Position numbers and translations under genes: made by a program | Source of the DNA: an uncultured Acetatifactor sp. | GTDB taxonomy: Bacteria > Bacillota > Clostridia > Lachnospirales > Lachnospiraceae | Direction: 5' to 3' | NCBI GenBank assembly: GCA_934436435.1 | Contig: CAKSAN010000007.1 | Location: forward strand, 62,001-126,000 | DNA length: 64,000 nt | Notes under the pieces: model-generated | Database searches by the model: none | Told to the model about the DNA's origin: nothing | What the model saw: the letters and a program-made list of their open reading frames with translations, nothing else | Shown here: positions 25,701 through 33,939 of the stretch, piece by piece | How the letters are laid out: every line of letters starts with the position of its first letter | Numbering within the stretch: position 1 is the stretch's first letter

Positions 25701-27317
25701 AAGAATTCTGCAAACGGAAAAGAGATCACTGTGGAAGCGGCGAAGGTGGCAGACAGCAGCATCCGGGAATATGCCGCAGCATTTACCGCAGAGATGCTGT
25801 CTGAGATCGGGCAGACGGATACCGCTACCGTATCTTTGGTGGCAGACGGTAAAGTACTTGCTACAGTGAAAAATATCAGCCTTGGCAAGGATAAGGACAG
25901 AGCCGCAGCTAATGTCATCGATAACTTTGATTACTATGCAGGCAGCGACGGCCTGTTACAGAGTGCCTATATCGAGAACTCTGCAGGAGGATGCAGTTCT
26001 TCCTTCAGGCTGAGCAGCGATCATAAGGCAGACGGTGCCTACGGAGGCGCGTTCCGTTATCATCTGAGCACAGCAAAGAGTGAAGTATGGACCGGACAGA
26101 ACAAGACACTGAAGGATCTTGACCTTTCCGCATATAATGCCATCACCATGTGGGTGGATCCGGATGGCATGGGTCAGAAATTGGTTATTCAGCTGGCAGA
26201 TGATTCCGGCGAGGAATTTGAAGTATACTTAAGTGATTTTGTCAAAGGAACAGAGGCGAGCTATGTAACGATTCCCTTCAGCGCTTTCAAGGGCAAAAAG
26301 AACGGAACATTAAATACGGCAAAGATTACCCGGTTTGCGATCTGGTGCAATTCCATCATTCCGGAAGGACATACCGGAGACTGGACCGTGGATTCCGTGA
26401 TCTATTTTGACGGCATTGAGGCATTCACTGCAGGGGAGGCACTTCTGGCGCAGGCGGATGCAAACGGTCTGATCTTTACAAAGGAATCTCCTGTCAAGAG
26501 AGAGGAACCCACACCGGAAGATCCTAAGCAAGATGATTCCAAACCGGAAAATCCTAAGCCGGATGACTCTAAATCGGAAGATCCCAAGCCGGAAGAATCC
26601 GGAAAGGATGAGTCTAAGGACAACAATACGGATACCGGATCTTCGGGGAATGATTCTTCCGATGCAGTGATCACTGTGAACTGGACAGAGGTACAGGCAC
26701 AGATCACGGCGAAGAATGAAAAGGGTGCTAACGAAAACCTGAACTTTATATGTACCGGCGAGACAAAGGTACCGGTGGCTGTACTGAACAGCATCCGGGG
26801 GACCGGAGTAACGATCGCTTTCCACAGCGGAAACGGACTGGCCCTGAGTATCAGTGGCCGGGATCTGAGAAGCCTGGAGCTGACAGAACTTCAGAACATT
26901 GATCTGACGGCAAAAAGAGACGGTGACCGTATCGCGGTGAGAGACACCGGCAGTTTCCCGGTACCTGTCAATATGCATGTGGCCATGGGAAAAGAGAACG
27001 CCGGCAAATATGCAAATCTGTACCGCAGAAATGTAGAGAACGGACAGTGGGAATACTGTGGATCCTTCCGCATCACGGAGGCCGGACAGGCAATGTTTTC
27101 ACTGATCTGCGGAGGAGAATACCGTGTCAGTGTTACCCCGGAGGCAGTAAAGGAAAACATAGTGTTTAACGGTGGTGCATATGTGGTAAAAGCAGGGGAT
27201 ACCCTCTCCCGGATTGCCGGAAAGCATAAGATTTCACTTGTTGAACTGATCCGCAAGAACCCGCAGATCAATGACATCAATAAGATCCGGATCGGCCAGA
27301 TCATCCGCATCCGGTAA
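22725..27317 (+). CDS. secreted multi-modular GH26 beta-mannanase with LysM anchor
   Basis: This 1530-residue extracellular enzyme starts with a signal peptide (about 1-31). Two homologous beta-sandwich modules follow (about 65-208 and 222-365; both contain GAYVTMD, VARLGS or IARLGS, and GYLCD). A third carbohydrate-binding-type module (about 380-540) begins DDFEDGTCDDW. The GH26 barrel (about 560-960) has acid/base Glu744 in RPYHENTGSWFWWG and nucleophile Glu854 in AISETG. A further binding-type module (about 1065-1240), a Pro/Asp/Lys-rich repetitive linker (about 1255-1310), an unassigned domain (about 1315-1475) and a C-terminal LysM (about 1484-1530) complete it. LysM would hold it on peptidoglycan. 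It depolymerises mannan outside the cell. Confidence 0.92.
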   Translation: MKNKLRAGALLLTAVMLASSVYESAPIVVRAEEQTEAAAAQTVSGGDAGVIRVYAAEETGEPIAAVTDRVHIYGEKITLDATSTWSDLGKYGENIGLATTAPLKSGAYVTMDVLIPEEVTFTGILKLQGVARLGSNWDWTPATDECKDITIDSFGEVKDGFRSVQVTYHFDEAVEADVLSSFTLKPAGYLCDFSGDIYVENVKLYNGSENGNSGETSSEVLVAEVNDRQQVYGEEVVFDKTSTWCQHGEDGSYNIALTTEAALHEGAYVTMDIVLPGTPAYEGSIKVQGIARLGSDWSWTESKVIPELKKEDFKKLDDNYSVATIKIPFDEAVEEDVFKQLTIKVVGYLCDYAGPIYIENVKLYDVQTSGEKPALPEKDPSVIDDFEDGTCDDWANGGAWQYDNSIVNTVADYNSSKMMKVDLDYTGMGSYSWSEAKLENKFTSGYDISAYNLLSFDYYYPAAMSGSKIKIFSNAGINKEAEITEEETLADGMVRAKVQVKFSPSETGLADLTIGFVGVNTEFKGSVYVDNITLSQYNAAGDYVKITAIPKAEGTQANISNAPAEVRLSDANAGASATALYAYLMALRENDQVLFGHENDINKMVSSTATEGDVREITGSVSGLYGIDSLALTGAELGIADAKAALEQAIAYSKQAAGQGAIITLSTHMPNFTNEKITVNADGSYNFTACDFSEAKDTSNNCAEQILPGGAYNDRFTAYLDIIAEYANALQKDNIPVLFRPYHENTGSWFWWGSSTSVETYKSLWRYTQEYLQSKGVHNLIYVYSPNGPLSGAEEYLTRYPGDEYVDVLAFDYYDDYSTYPAAFDDSFFKNLKATCQVVSNLAAEKGKVAAISETGVRAMKKDGSDYEGLLVSGNPILGHNWYQQVSNIAAECDMPYWLVWANFGDTNFYVPYKYNDTYGQELINEFIEFYNSDNSIFGNGTNFYNNMGTVQGKAYDTAQGYLIAPFELAAIKEATVFRASVKNAGKVSFVVKNSANGKEITVEAAKVADSSIREYAAAFTAEMLSEIGQTDTATVSLVADGKVLATVKNISLGKDKDRAAANVIDNFDYYAGSDGLLQSAYIENSAGGCSSSFRLSSDHKADGAYGGAFRYHLSTAKSEVWTGQNKTLKDLDLSAYNAITMWVDPDGMGQKLVIQLADDSGEEFEVYLSDFVKGTEASYVTIPFSAFKGKKNGTLNTAKITRFAIWCNSIIPEGHTGDWTVDSVIYFDGIEAFTAGEALLAQADANGLIFTKESPVKREEPTPEDPKQDDSKPENPKPDDSKSEDPKPEESGKDESKDNNTDTGSSGNDSSDAVITVNWTEVQAQITAKNEKGANENLNFICTGETKVPVAVLNSIRGTGVTIAFHSGNGLALSISGRDLRSLELTELQNIDLTAKRDGDRIAVRDTGSFPVPVNMHVAMGKENAGKYANLYRRNVENGQWEYCGSFRITEAGQAMFSLICGGEYRVSVTPEAVKENIVFNGGAYVVKAGDTLSRIAGKHKISLVELIRKNPQINDINKIRIGQIIRIR

Positions 27318-27330
27318 GCAACAATAATAA

Positions 27331-27366
27331 AAAACAGGCTTTGGAAGAAAAACAAAGCCTGTTTTT
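27331..27366. terminator. bidirectional terminator between mannanase and trkH
   Basis: AAAACAGGCTTTG (27331-27343) pairs perfectly with 27353-27365. A runs on the left and T runs on the right let it serve both convergent genes. Confidence 0.9.
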
Positions 27367-27373
27367 TCGTGTC

Positions 27374-28819
27374 TTAATATTTTTTCCAACAGGACGGCAG
27401 CATGATCACCAGCATGGGGAAAAGTTCCAGTCGTCCGGCCAGCATATCGAACATCAGCACACATTTGGACAGAGGACTGAACAATGCAAAGTTCTGAGTG
27501 GGGCCTACCAGTTCCAGACCGGGTCCGATATTGTTCAGGGCGGCCAGCACGGCGGTGAAGTTCGTAGTCAGATCATATTCATCCAGGCTGACGATCAGTA
27601 GAGACACGAAGAGTACAATGAAATAAGCCGTCATATAGACATTGGTGGAACGCAGCGTCTCATGGGACAGGTTGTGTCCGTCCATCTTGATTTTTTTCAC
27701 CATACGGGGATGGATCATCATGGACAGCTCCTTGCGGATTGCCTTGAAGAGGATCAGCACACGGGAGACCTTCATACCACCGCCGGTACTGCCGGCGCAG
27801 GCCCCGATCATCATGAGGAGCAGCAGGATCGTCTTTGACAGCTGGGGCCATAGATTAAAGTCGGTGGTGGCGAAACCGGTGGTGGTGATGATGGTTCCTA
27901 CCTGGAAAAAGGAGTGCCGCAAGGTCTCTCCCAAAGTCGCATAGAGAGGACGGATATTCCAGGCAATCGTCAGGGCACTGACCAGAATGATCACAAAATA
28001 CCAACGGACTTCTTCAATGGAAAAGGCTTCCTTAAACTGCTTGTTTAACAAACAGAAGTATACGGTGTAGTTGACACCGCTTAAGATCATCAGCACCGTC
28101 ACTGCATTCTGGATCAGAGGGGAATACCCGCCAATACTGTCGTTTTTGATGCCGAAGCCACCGGTGCCGACACTGCCGAAGGCCGTACACAGGGAATCAA
28201 ATAACGGCATACCGCACACACACAACACGATCACACCTAACACGGTAATCGCCAGATAGATCCCGTAGAGAATTTTGGCCGTATCCCGGACTCTCGGTAC
28301 CAGTTTGCTGACGGAAGGTCCCGGGCTTTCCGCACGCATCAGATTCATGGTGGAACCACCCATCATCGGCAGAATCGCCATGATGAATACGAATACACCC
28401 ATACCGCCGACCCAGTGGGTGAAGCTGCGCCAGAACAGACTGGCATAGCTTAACGCCTCCACATTGGACAGAATACTGGAACCGGTAGTGGTGAAGCCGG
28501 AGATGGTCTCGAAGAGTGCATCAATATAAAACGGGATCTCCCTGGTGAGGACAAAAGGGATGGCACCGAATACACTCATGATAAACCAGCTTAAGGCCAC
28601 TGCAGTGAAACCCTCTCTGACATATAATTCCTTGAACCGTCCGGTGTGTTTGAAACTAAGCAGCTTTCCAAGAATAAAACATACAATGGCGGTCATCAGA
28701 TAAATGAATGCCACCTGATATTCTCCGTAGATCATGCCTACGATCCAGGGGAGCAGTAAAAACAATGCTTCGAACTGTAAAATACAGCCAATGATAAAAC
28801 TTAAGATTGCAAAATTCAT
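27374..28819 (-). CDS. trkH: potassium uptake membrane protein TrkH/KtrB
   Basis: The 481-residue integral membrane protein has the four pore-loop repeats of the Trk/Ktr/HKT superfamily, including FTTTGSSIL, GTGGFGIKN, TTTGFATTD and NNIGPGLE as selectivity-filter segments. The loop ACAGSTGGGMKVSR precedes a filter. It forms the K+ channel gated by the cytoplasmic TrkA protein. Its start is 5 bases after the trkA stop, so the two are co-transcribed. It is convergent with the mannanase gene and ends at a shared terminator. Confidence 0.95.
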   Translation of the reverse strand: MNFAILSFIIGCILQFEALFLLLPWIVGMIYGEYQVAFIYLMTAIVCFILGKLLSFKHTGRFKELYVREGFTAVALSWFIMSVFGAIPFVLTREIPFYIDALFETISGFTTTGSSILSNVEALSYASLFWRSFTHWVGGMGVFVFIMAILPMMGGSTMNLMRAESPGPSVSKLVPRVRDTAKILYGIYLAITVLGVIVLCVCGMPLFDSLCTAFGSVGTGGFGIKNDSIGGYSPLIQNAVTVLMILSGVNYTVYFCLLNKQFKEAFSIEEVRWYFVIILVSALTIAWNIRPLYATLGETLRHSFFQVGTIITTTGFATTDFNLWPQLSKTILLLLMMIGACAGSTGGGMKVSRVLILFKAIRKELSMMIHPRMVKKIKMDGHNLSHETLRSTNVYMTAYFIVLFVSLLIVSLDEYDLTTNFTAVLAALNNIGPGLELVGPTQNFALFSPLSKCVLMFDMLAGRLELFPMLVIMLPSCWKKY

Positions 28820-28824
28820 GATAA

Positions 28825-30183
28825 TTACCCTTCTATAATTTCCTTAATGTCATTCAGACGGGCATGGGTCAATACTACGACCACATAGTCGCCTACATGG
28901 ATCTCATCCTGACCACCGGGGATAATAGCCTGACCGCCGCGGACGATGGAGCATATCAGAATGTTCTTGCGGATGTGGAGGCGGTTTAACGGCACGTTGG
29001 TAACGGCGGAAGCCTCCTTGATATAGAATTCCAGCGCCTCTGCACGGCCATCCTCCAGCTTGTACAGATTTTCTACATTACTGTTGAGAGATTCGTTCAT
29101 GGATCTCGCATATTTAATGATCATATCCGCAGTCAGCAGACGGGGATAGGAGATGGTGTCCAGCTTGATGTCGCTTAAGACCCCGCTGAAATTGATCCGG
29201 TTGATCTTGGTGACCACCTTGGCGTGGGAAGTTCTCTTCGCATACAGAGACAGGAGGATATTTTCCTCATCCAGCCCTGTTAACGCCGCAAAAGCATCCA
29301 CCTTTGCCAGACCTTCCTGGATCAGGATACGCTCGTCCGTACCGTCGCCGCAGATGATGGAGGCCTTGGGAAGCAGTTCGCTTAAGTGCTCACATCTGGC
29401 AGGATCAAAGTCGATGATCTTTGTGCTGATACCTACATCCAAAAGCCGTCTTGCCAGATAGTAGGCGATGGTTCCGCCGCCGACGATCATGGCGGTGTGG
29501 GCCCTGCCTGCACCAATGCCGATTTTCTTGAAGAAATCATTGGCTTTGGGCGGTGTGGAGACGATGGCTACCACATCTCCTTCCTGGAAGACGAAATCGC
29601 CTCGGGGAATCAGTACCTGATCGCCACGGGTGACCATACATACCAGTACATCACATTTTAAGGTGGTACGGATGTGGATCAGCTCATAATTATTTAAGAG
29701 GCAGTCATGGGTCACACGGAAATGCAGAAGCTCGATCCTTCCTTTGGAAAAGGTGTCGATCTTAACTGCGGAAGGGAACTGGAAGATACGGGCGATCTCA
29801 GCCGCACTGGACAGCTCCGGATTGATGATCATGGCCAGCCCCAGTTCTTCCCGCAGAAAGGCGATCTCATTATTATAAATAGGATTGCGGACACGGGCAA
29901 TGGTCTTGCAATGTCCGGCTTTTTTTGCAATGACACAGCAGAGAAGATTCTGCTCATCGGATCCGGTCACGGCGATCAGCAGATCGGAGTGGTCGATACC
30001 GGCCTCTGACAACGTCTGGAAGCTGACTCCATTGCCTACGATGCCCATGGCATCCAGATCATCCGTGATGGAATTTACTTTTTCTTCATTTGTATCGATC
30101 ACGGTGATATTGTGATTCTCACCGCCTAATTGCTCTACCAGGGTGTAGCCTACTTTGCCGCAGCCCACAATGATAATGTTCAT
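28825..30183 (-). CDS. trkA: Trk potassium uptake regulatory protein TrkA
   Basis: The 452-residue cytoplasmic gating subunit has two tandem RCK units, each a Rossmann NAD-binding fold plus a TrkA_C domain. The first begins NIIIVGCGKVGYTL, the second AMIVGGGTIAYYLARRL. An in-frame extension to 30210 exists, but ATG at 30183 sits 6 bases after CGGAGG and directly precedes the NIIIVGCG strand, so it is chosen. It is divergent from spoIIIAA across 139 bases. Confidence 0.95.
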   Translation of the reverse strand: MNIIIVGCGKVGYTLVEQLGGENHNITVIDTNEEKVNSITDDLDAMGIVGNGVSFQTLSEAGIDHSDLLIAVTGSDEQNLLCCVIAKKAGHCKTIARVRNPIYNNEIAFLREELGLAMIINPELSSAAEIARIFQFPSAVKIDTFSKGRIELLHFRVTHDCLLNNYELIHIRTTLKCDVLVCMVTRGDQVLIPRGDFVFQEGDVVAIVSTPPKANDFFKKIGIGAGRAHTAMIVGGGTIAYYLARRLLDVGISTKIIDFDPARCEHLSELLPKASIICGDGTDERILIQEGLAKVDAFAALTGLDEENILLSLYAKRTSHAKVVTKINRINFSGVLSDIKLDTISYPRLLTADMIIKYARSMNESLNSNVENLYKLEDGRAEALEFYIKEASAVTNVPLNRLHIRKNILICSIVRGGQAIIPGGQDEIHVGDYVVVVLTHARLNDIKEIIEG

Positions 30184-30214
30184 AAGATTCCTCCGAAAAA
30201 TAAAAGTCATTCAA

Positions 30215-30222
30215 CATACATT
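30215..30222 (+). promoter_or_regulatory. possible sigma-E -10 element for spoIIIA
   Basis: CATACATT matches the mother-cell sigma-E -10 consensus (CATACAnT) about 100 bases before spoIIIAA. The -35 region at the expected distance is A-rich and only weakly similar to the consensus. In Bacillus subtilis spoIIIA is sigma-E dependent. Confidence 0.4.
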
Positions 30223-30322
30223 GGGTAGTATACCACACATTTATAAAAAAGAGAAGATTGGAAGGAATATCTTGTTCGCGGAGACATATATTGGAAAAAG
30301 AGATACATCCGGGAGGGGAAAC

Positions 30323-31234
30323 ATGGACAGCCTGCTTCGTATTTTTCCGCAAAAGAGAAGGGCATTCTGGCAGAAAACAGCGGACAACGGGAAAAGAGTC
30401 TGCGAGATCCGTCTCCGCGTGGACAGGCCGGTGATCGTGGAAACGACAAGAGGAGATTTTTTCTTAACTAACAGCGGCGAATGGCAGGAACATCCCTACG
30501 GAGCGCATTCCGCGACGGAAGCGGAGATCCGGGAGCTGATTGCCTGGCTGTGTCAGGATTCTGTCTATGCTTACGCCGATGAGATCAGGCAGGGATTTTT
30601 AACAGTGGAAGGCGGGCACAGGATCGGGTTGTGCGGACAGGCTGTGCTGGAAAATGAGACAGGGCTTCGGACCCTGAAAAATATTTCTTTTGTGAATATC
30701 CGTGTATCCCATGAGATCCGGGGAGCGGCGGATGGCATCCTTCCGAAATTATATAAGGAAGGCACCTTTCAAAATACTCTGATTGTATCCCCACCGGGGT
30801 TCGGCAAGACCACCCTGTTACGGGATCTGATCCGTCAGATCTCCGACGGAAATCCTTACGGTGCGGGCCTGCGGGTGGGAGTGGTGGACGAGCGCTCCGA
30901 ACTGGCGGGGGCTTATCTGGGCCGTCCCCAGAATGATCTGGGAATGCGGACAGATGTGCTGGATGCCTGTCCCAAGGAACTGGGAATGCTATTGCTTTTG
31001 CGCTCCATGTCACCGCAGGTCATTGCCGTGGATGAACTGGGCGGGGAAGCCGACAGAAGGGCATTACATAAAGTTGCGGCCTGCGGTTGCGGTCTGCTGG
31101 CTACCCTGCACGGAACAGACGAAGCGGACGCGGGAAAGCGTCTGGGAGAAGACTGTCTGCTTCAGATGTTTGACCGTATGGTGATCTTAAAAGGAAGGGG
31201 ACGGATGGAATGCAGATGCTTGGAGGAGCGTTGA
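30323..31234 (+). CDS. spoIIIAA: stage III sporulation protein AA (ATPase)
   Basis: This 303-residue cytoplasmic ATPase resembles secretion-system ATPases and powers the SpoIIIA-SpoIIQ channel between mother cell and forespore. Walker A is VSPPGFGKTTLLRDLIR, and Walker B is VIAVDELGGEAD. The frame is open back to 30155, but ATG at 30323 has GGGAGGGG 5-6 bases upstream and gives the usual family length of about 305. First gene of the eight-gene operon; the 3' end overlaps spoIIIAB by 25 bases. Confidence 0.95.
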   Translation: MDSLLRIFPQKRRAFWQKTADNGKRVCEIRLRVDRPVIVETTRGDFFLTNSGEWQEHPYGAHSATEAEIRELIAWLCQDSVYAYADEIRQGFLTVEGGHRIGLCGQAVLENETGLRTLKNISFVNIRVSHEIRGAADGILPKLYKEGTFQNTLIVSPPGFGKTTLLRDLIRQISDGNPYGAGLRVGVVDERSELAGAYLGRPQNDLGMRTDVLDACPKELGMLLLLRSMSPQVIAVDELGGEADRRALHKVAACGCGLLATLHGTDEADAGKRLGEDCLLQMFDRMVILKGRGRMECRCLEER

Positions 31235-31725
31235 TCCTGTTGGGCTGTCTCGGACTTGGACTATGGTACCGGGCACAGTTTTTAGGGAGACTACATACGA
31301 TCCGGGAATTGATCCGTATTCTGGAACAGTGGATCAGTGAGATCCGGTACAACAGTTCCACACTTCCGGAATGCTGCAGACAGATCGGCAGGCAGCGGAA
31401 AGACAGACTGGGAGAGATCTGTACCGAAGTATACCGGGAATACACGGAGACGGAAGGTATGGGATTTCTGGAGATGGCGGAGAAAAGCTTCCGCAGACAG
31501 CTGCGGACTCTTCCGTTGAAAAAAGAAGACATTGATGAATTTTTACTGTTTGCCGGAAAAGAGGGTTACGCGGACGAGACCATGCAGATAAAGAGCATAG
31601 AGCTGTCCAAACAGGGACTGGAATATGCGGCGGATATGCAGCAGCGCGAGATTCCACAGAAATGCAGGCTTTCCGTAGGACTGGGGGCCATGAGCGGACT
31701 GCTGTTGCTGTTGCTGCTGATCTGA
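31210..31725 (+). CDS. spoIIIAB: stage III sporulation protein AB
   Basis: The 171-residue protein has an N-terminal membrane helix (LGGALILLGCLGLGLWY), a cytoplasmic helical domain distantly like GspF-type platform proteins, and a C-terminal hydrophobic tail (GAMSGLLLLLLLI). Length matches the family. ATG at 31210 lies 8 bases after AAGGAAGGGG and within the end of spoIIIAA. Part of the mother-cell side of the feeding-tube complex. Confidence 0.93.
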   Translation: MQMLGGALILLGCLGLGLWYRAQFLGRLHTIRELIRILEQWISEIRYNSSTLPECCRQIGRQRKDRLGEICTEVYREYTETEGMGFLEMAEKSFRRQLRTLPLKKEDIDEFLLFAGKEGYADETMQIKSIELSKQGLEYAADMQQREIPQKCRLSVGLGAMSGLLLLLLLI

Positions 31726-31770
31726 GTCCGGTTTCGGGGGCACAGAGAGAAGAGAAAAGGACGGGAAAAG

Positions 31771-31965
31771 ATGGGAATAGGACTGATTTTTAAAATAGCG
31801 GCGGTAGGAATCCTTGTGACGATACTCAGCCAGGTCTTAAAACACAGCGGCAGGGAGGAACATGCTTTTCTCATCAGCCTGGCGGGACTGATTCTGGTTC
31901 TCAGCTGGATCGTTCCTTATATTTATGAACTGTTTACTACCGTACAGACTCTGTTTTCATTTTAA
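31771..31965 (+). CDS. spoIIIAC: stage III sporulation protein AC
   Basis: A 64-residue protein with two transmembrane helices, normal for SpoIIIAC: IFKIAAVGILVTILSQVL, then the loop KHSGREEHAFLI, then LAGLILVLSWIVPYI. It follows spoIIIAB after 45 bases with GGACGGGAAAAG as ribosome site. Confidence 0.93.
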   Translation: MGIGLIFKIAAVGILVTILSQVLKHSGREEHAFLISLAGLILVLSWIVPYIYELFTTVQTLFSF

Positions 31966-31991
31966 GGTTTTACAAAAAATAGGAGGGGAAG

Positions 31992-32378
31992 ATGGCAGAG
32001 ATCATTAAGATCGCATTGCTGGGGATCGCCGGAGTGCTGTTTGCCATACAGTTCAAGCAGCAACGACCGGAATATGCGTTGCTTGTGGGATTCGCGCTGA
32101 GTGTACTGGTGTTTTCCTACGTACTGGGGCTGGCGGGGCAGCTGCTTGACGAGTTCGCGGGATTACAGCAGTACCTCGGGGATGCAAAAGGGTATCTCGG
32201 TATTCTGATGAAGGTGGTGGGGATCACTTATCTGTGTGAGTTCAGTGCCGGTATCTGTAAGGATGCCGGATTTGCGGCAGTCTCGGACCAGATTGAGATT
32301 CTGGGGAAACTGTCGGTACTGTTCGCGGGACTGCCGATCCTTCTGGCGGTGATCCGGCAGATCTATGGCATTTTATAG
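31992..32378 (+). CDS. spoIIIAD: stage III sporulation protein AD
   Basis: The 128-residue membrane protein has about four helices. Its first half resembles SpoIIIAC (IIKIALLGIAGVLFAIQF). The segment ITYLCEFSAGICKDAGFAAVSDQIEILGK is strongly typical of the family. Ribosome site AGGAGGGG before ATG at 31992. It sits 26 bases after spoIIIAC and 14 before spoIIIAE. Confidence 0.95.
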   Translation: MAEIIKIALLGIAGVLFAIQFKQQRPEYALLVGFALSVLVFSYVLGLAGQLLDEFAGLQQYLGDAKGYLGILMKVVGITYLCEFSAGICKDAGFAAVSDQIEILGKLSVLFAGLPILLAVIRQIYGIL

Positions 32379-32392
32379 GAGCAAAGAGGCAG

Positions 32393-33442
32393 ATGGATGC
32401 AGTGTGGCAGGAATATGGCATGGAGGAACTGGAAAGGGGAATGCAGAAATTGTTTCCCGCCTTTCACATTTCTGTGTCGGAATTGATGGGACAGCTTTTG
32501 CAGGGAGATGTACTGGGGGCTGCGGGAAGCCTGTTGCAGGAAGTGATACAGGGGATGGGGGATTACGTTGCAGGCAGGAAAAATATACTGATCTGGCTGA
32601 TCGTGCTGGGAATCCTCTCTGCACTGCTGATCCATTTCGTGGAGGTCTTCAATAAACACCAGATCGCAGACTTAAGCTTTTATTTTATTTATCTGCTCAT
32701 GGGGGTGATTCTGCTGCAATGCTTTTCGGGGATACTGGGAACTGCAAAGGAAGCCATCGAGAATATCGTATTGTTTGTAAGACTGATGGTGCCTACCTAT
32801 CTTCTGGCAGTGGGAGTGGCCTCGGGACCGGCCACAGTGGGTGCAGGGTATCAGTTACTGCTGCTCCTGATCTACGGTACAGAGAAAATTCTTCTGGGTG
32901 TGGTACTGCCGTTAATTTACAGTTACGGTCTGCTGACCATGATCAACGGAATCTGGGTGGAGGAAAAGCTGACACTTTTGACGGAACTGTTGGAAAAAGC
33001 AGTGGGCTGGATACTGAAGGCCTCTCTGGGGGTGGTCACGGGGATCAGTGTGTTCCAGTCGCTGATCACGCCGGTTCTGGATTCCGTGAAGACATCCGCT
33101 GTGGAAAAGGCACTTTCCGCACTGCCGGGGATCGGGAATGCGGCGGACGGGATCCTGGAGCTGGCGGTGGGCTCCGCAGTGGTGGTCCGCAACAGTATCG
33201 GGGTGTTGTTGCTGCTATTGTTGCTGGCAGCGTGTGCGGCTCCGCTTCTGGAGATTTTGTTTACGGCACTTTTGATCAAATTAGCGGCAGCGTTTATGGG
33301 AATCGTCAGCGATAAAAGAGTGACCAACTGTACGGACCACATGGGAAATGCAGGGGTGCTTTTGTTTCGCACCGCGGGCACGGCCATGCTGTTGTTTATG
33401 ATCACGTTGGCACTTCTGGCCATCGGAAGCAGGGGGATGTGA
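32393..33442 (+). CDS. spoIIIAE: stage III sporulation protein AE
   Basis: This 349-residue polytopic membrane protein is the large permease-like subunit of the SpoIIIA complex, with about seven to eight helices and the family stretch GVVTGISVFQSLITPVLDSVKTSA. Many SpoIIIAE proteins start with a cleavable signal peptide and are nearer 390-400 residues. Here the protein begins directly with the soluble MDAVWQEYGMEELE region, and the 14-base gap to spoIIIAD leaves no room for one. Confidence 0.93.
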   Translation: MDAVWQEYGMEELERGMQKLFPAFHISVSELMGQLLQGDVLGAAGSLLQEVIQGMGDYVAGRKNILIWLIVLGILSALLIHFVEVFNKHQIADLSFYFIYLLMGVILLQCFSGILGTAKEAIENIVLFVRLMVPTYLLAVGVASGPATVGAGYQLLLLLIYGTEKILLGVVLPLIYSYGLLTMINGIWVEEKLTLLTELLEKAVGWILKASLGVVTGISVFQSLITPVLDSVKTSAVEKALSALPGIGNAADGILELAVGSAVVVRNSIGVLLLLLLLAACAAPLLEILFTALLIKLAAAFMGIVSDKRVTNCTDHMGNAGVLLFRTAGTAMLLFMITLALLAIGSRGM

Positions 33443-33446
33443 GAGC

Positions 33447-33917
33447 ATGCAGTGGTTATACCGGGTGATCGGACAGGCAGGGATCTTCTTGATCTGTGCA
33501 CAGACCGTAGTACATTTCAGACCGAAAGAATCTTATGATAAATATTTAAAATTGTTGTTGTCCGTCATGCTTTTGCTGCAATTATTGCAGCCGGTTCTCA
33601 CCGCGCTGGGCGGCGGAGAAGTCTGGAATGCAGAGGAACAGGTGGCGGGGTTCACAGAAGAATTGCAGAAAGTGCTGACCCGGGCGTCGGAACAGGCAGG
33701 GCAGACGGAGGGAAAGGTTCAAAATACCGCAGCTGCCCTGGCAGAGAAGACGGAAGCGGGGGGATACGGGCAGGAGGCTGTGGAAACAACGGTTTCCGGA
33801 CAGGGAGCCTTCGAAAAGGAAAACGATGCCGGATGGCCGGAGGGAAACGTATCCGGAGGGGGGACAACAGAATCAGACGGGATCCGTGTGGAAGTAGCAC
33901 CGATAGAACTGGAATAA
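33447..33917 (+). CDS. spoIIIAF: stage III sporulation protein AF
   Basis: The 156-residue protein has two N-terminal membrane helices (about 7-25 and 36-55, LLSVMLLLQLLQPVL) separated by a short loop with FRPKESYDKYLKLL, and then a soluble domain. The C-terminal half is Gly/Glu/Ala-rich and poorly conserved. It starts 4 bases after spoIIIAE. Confidence 0.92.
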   Translation: MQWLYRVIGQAGIFLICAQTVVHFRPKESYDKYLKLLLSVMLLLQLLQPVLTALGGGEVWNAEEQVAGFTEELQKVLTRASEQAGQTEGKVQNTAAALAEKTEAGGYGQEAVETTVSGQGAFEKENDAGWPEGNVSGGGTTESDGIRVEVAPIELE

Positions 33918-33939
33918 AGGGCGGAAAGAGGGCAGAACA

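Noticed and set aside
26500..26640. Short direct repeats resembling a CRISPR or minisatellite
   Set aside because: They encode the Pro/Asp/Lys-rich linker of the mannanase (repeated EDPKP and DDSK units), stay in frame and have no spacers.
30155..30322. Longer N-terminus for SpoIIIAA
   Set aside because: The extra 56 codons overlap the trkA 5' end and the intergenic region, and lack a ribosome site. ATG at 30323 gives the family length.
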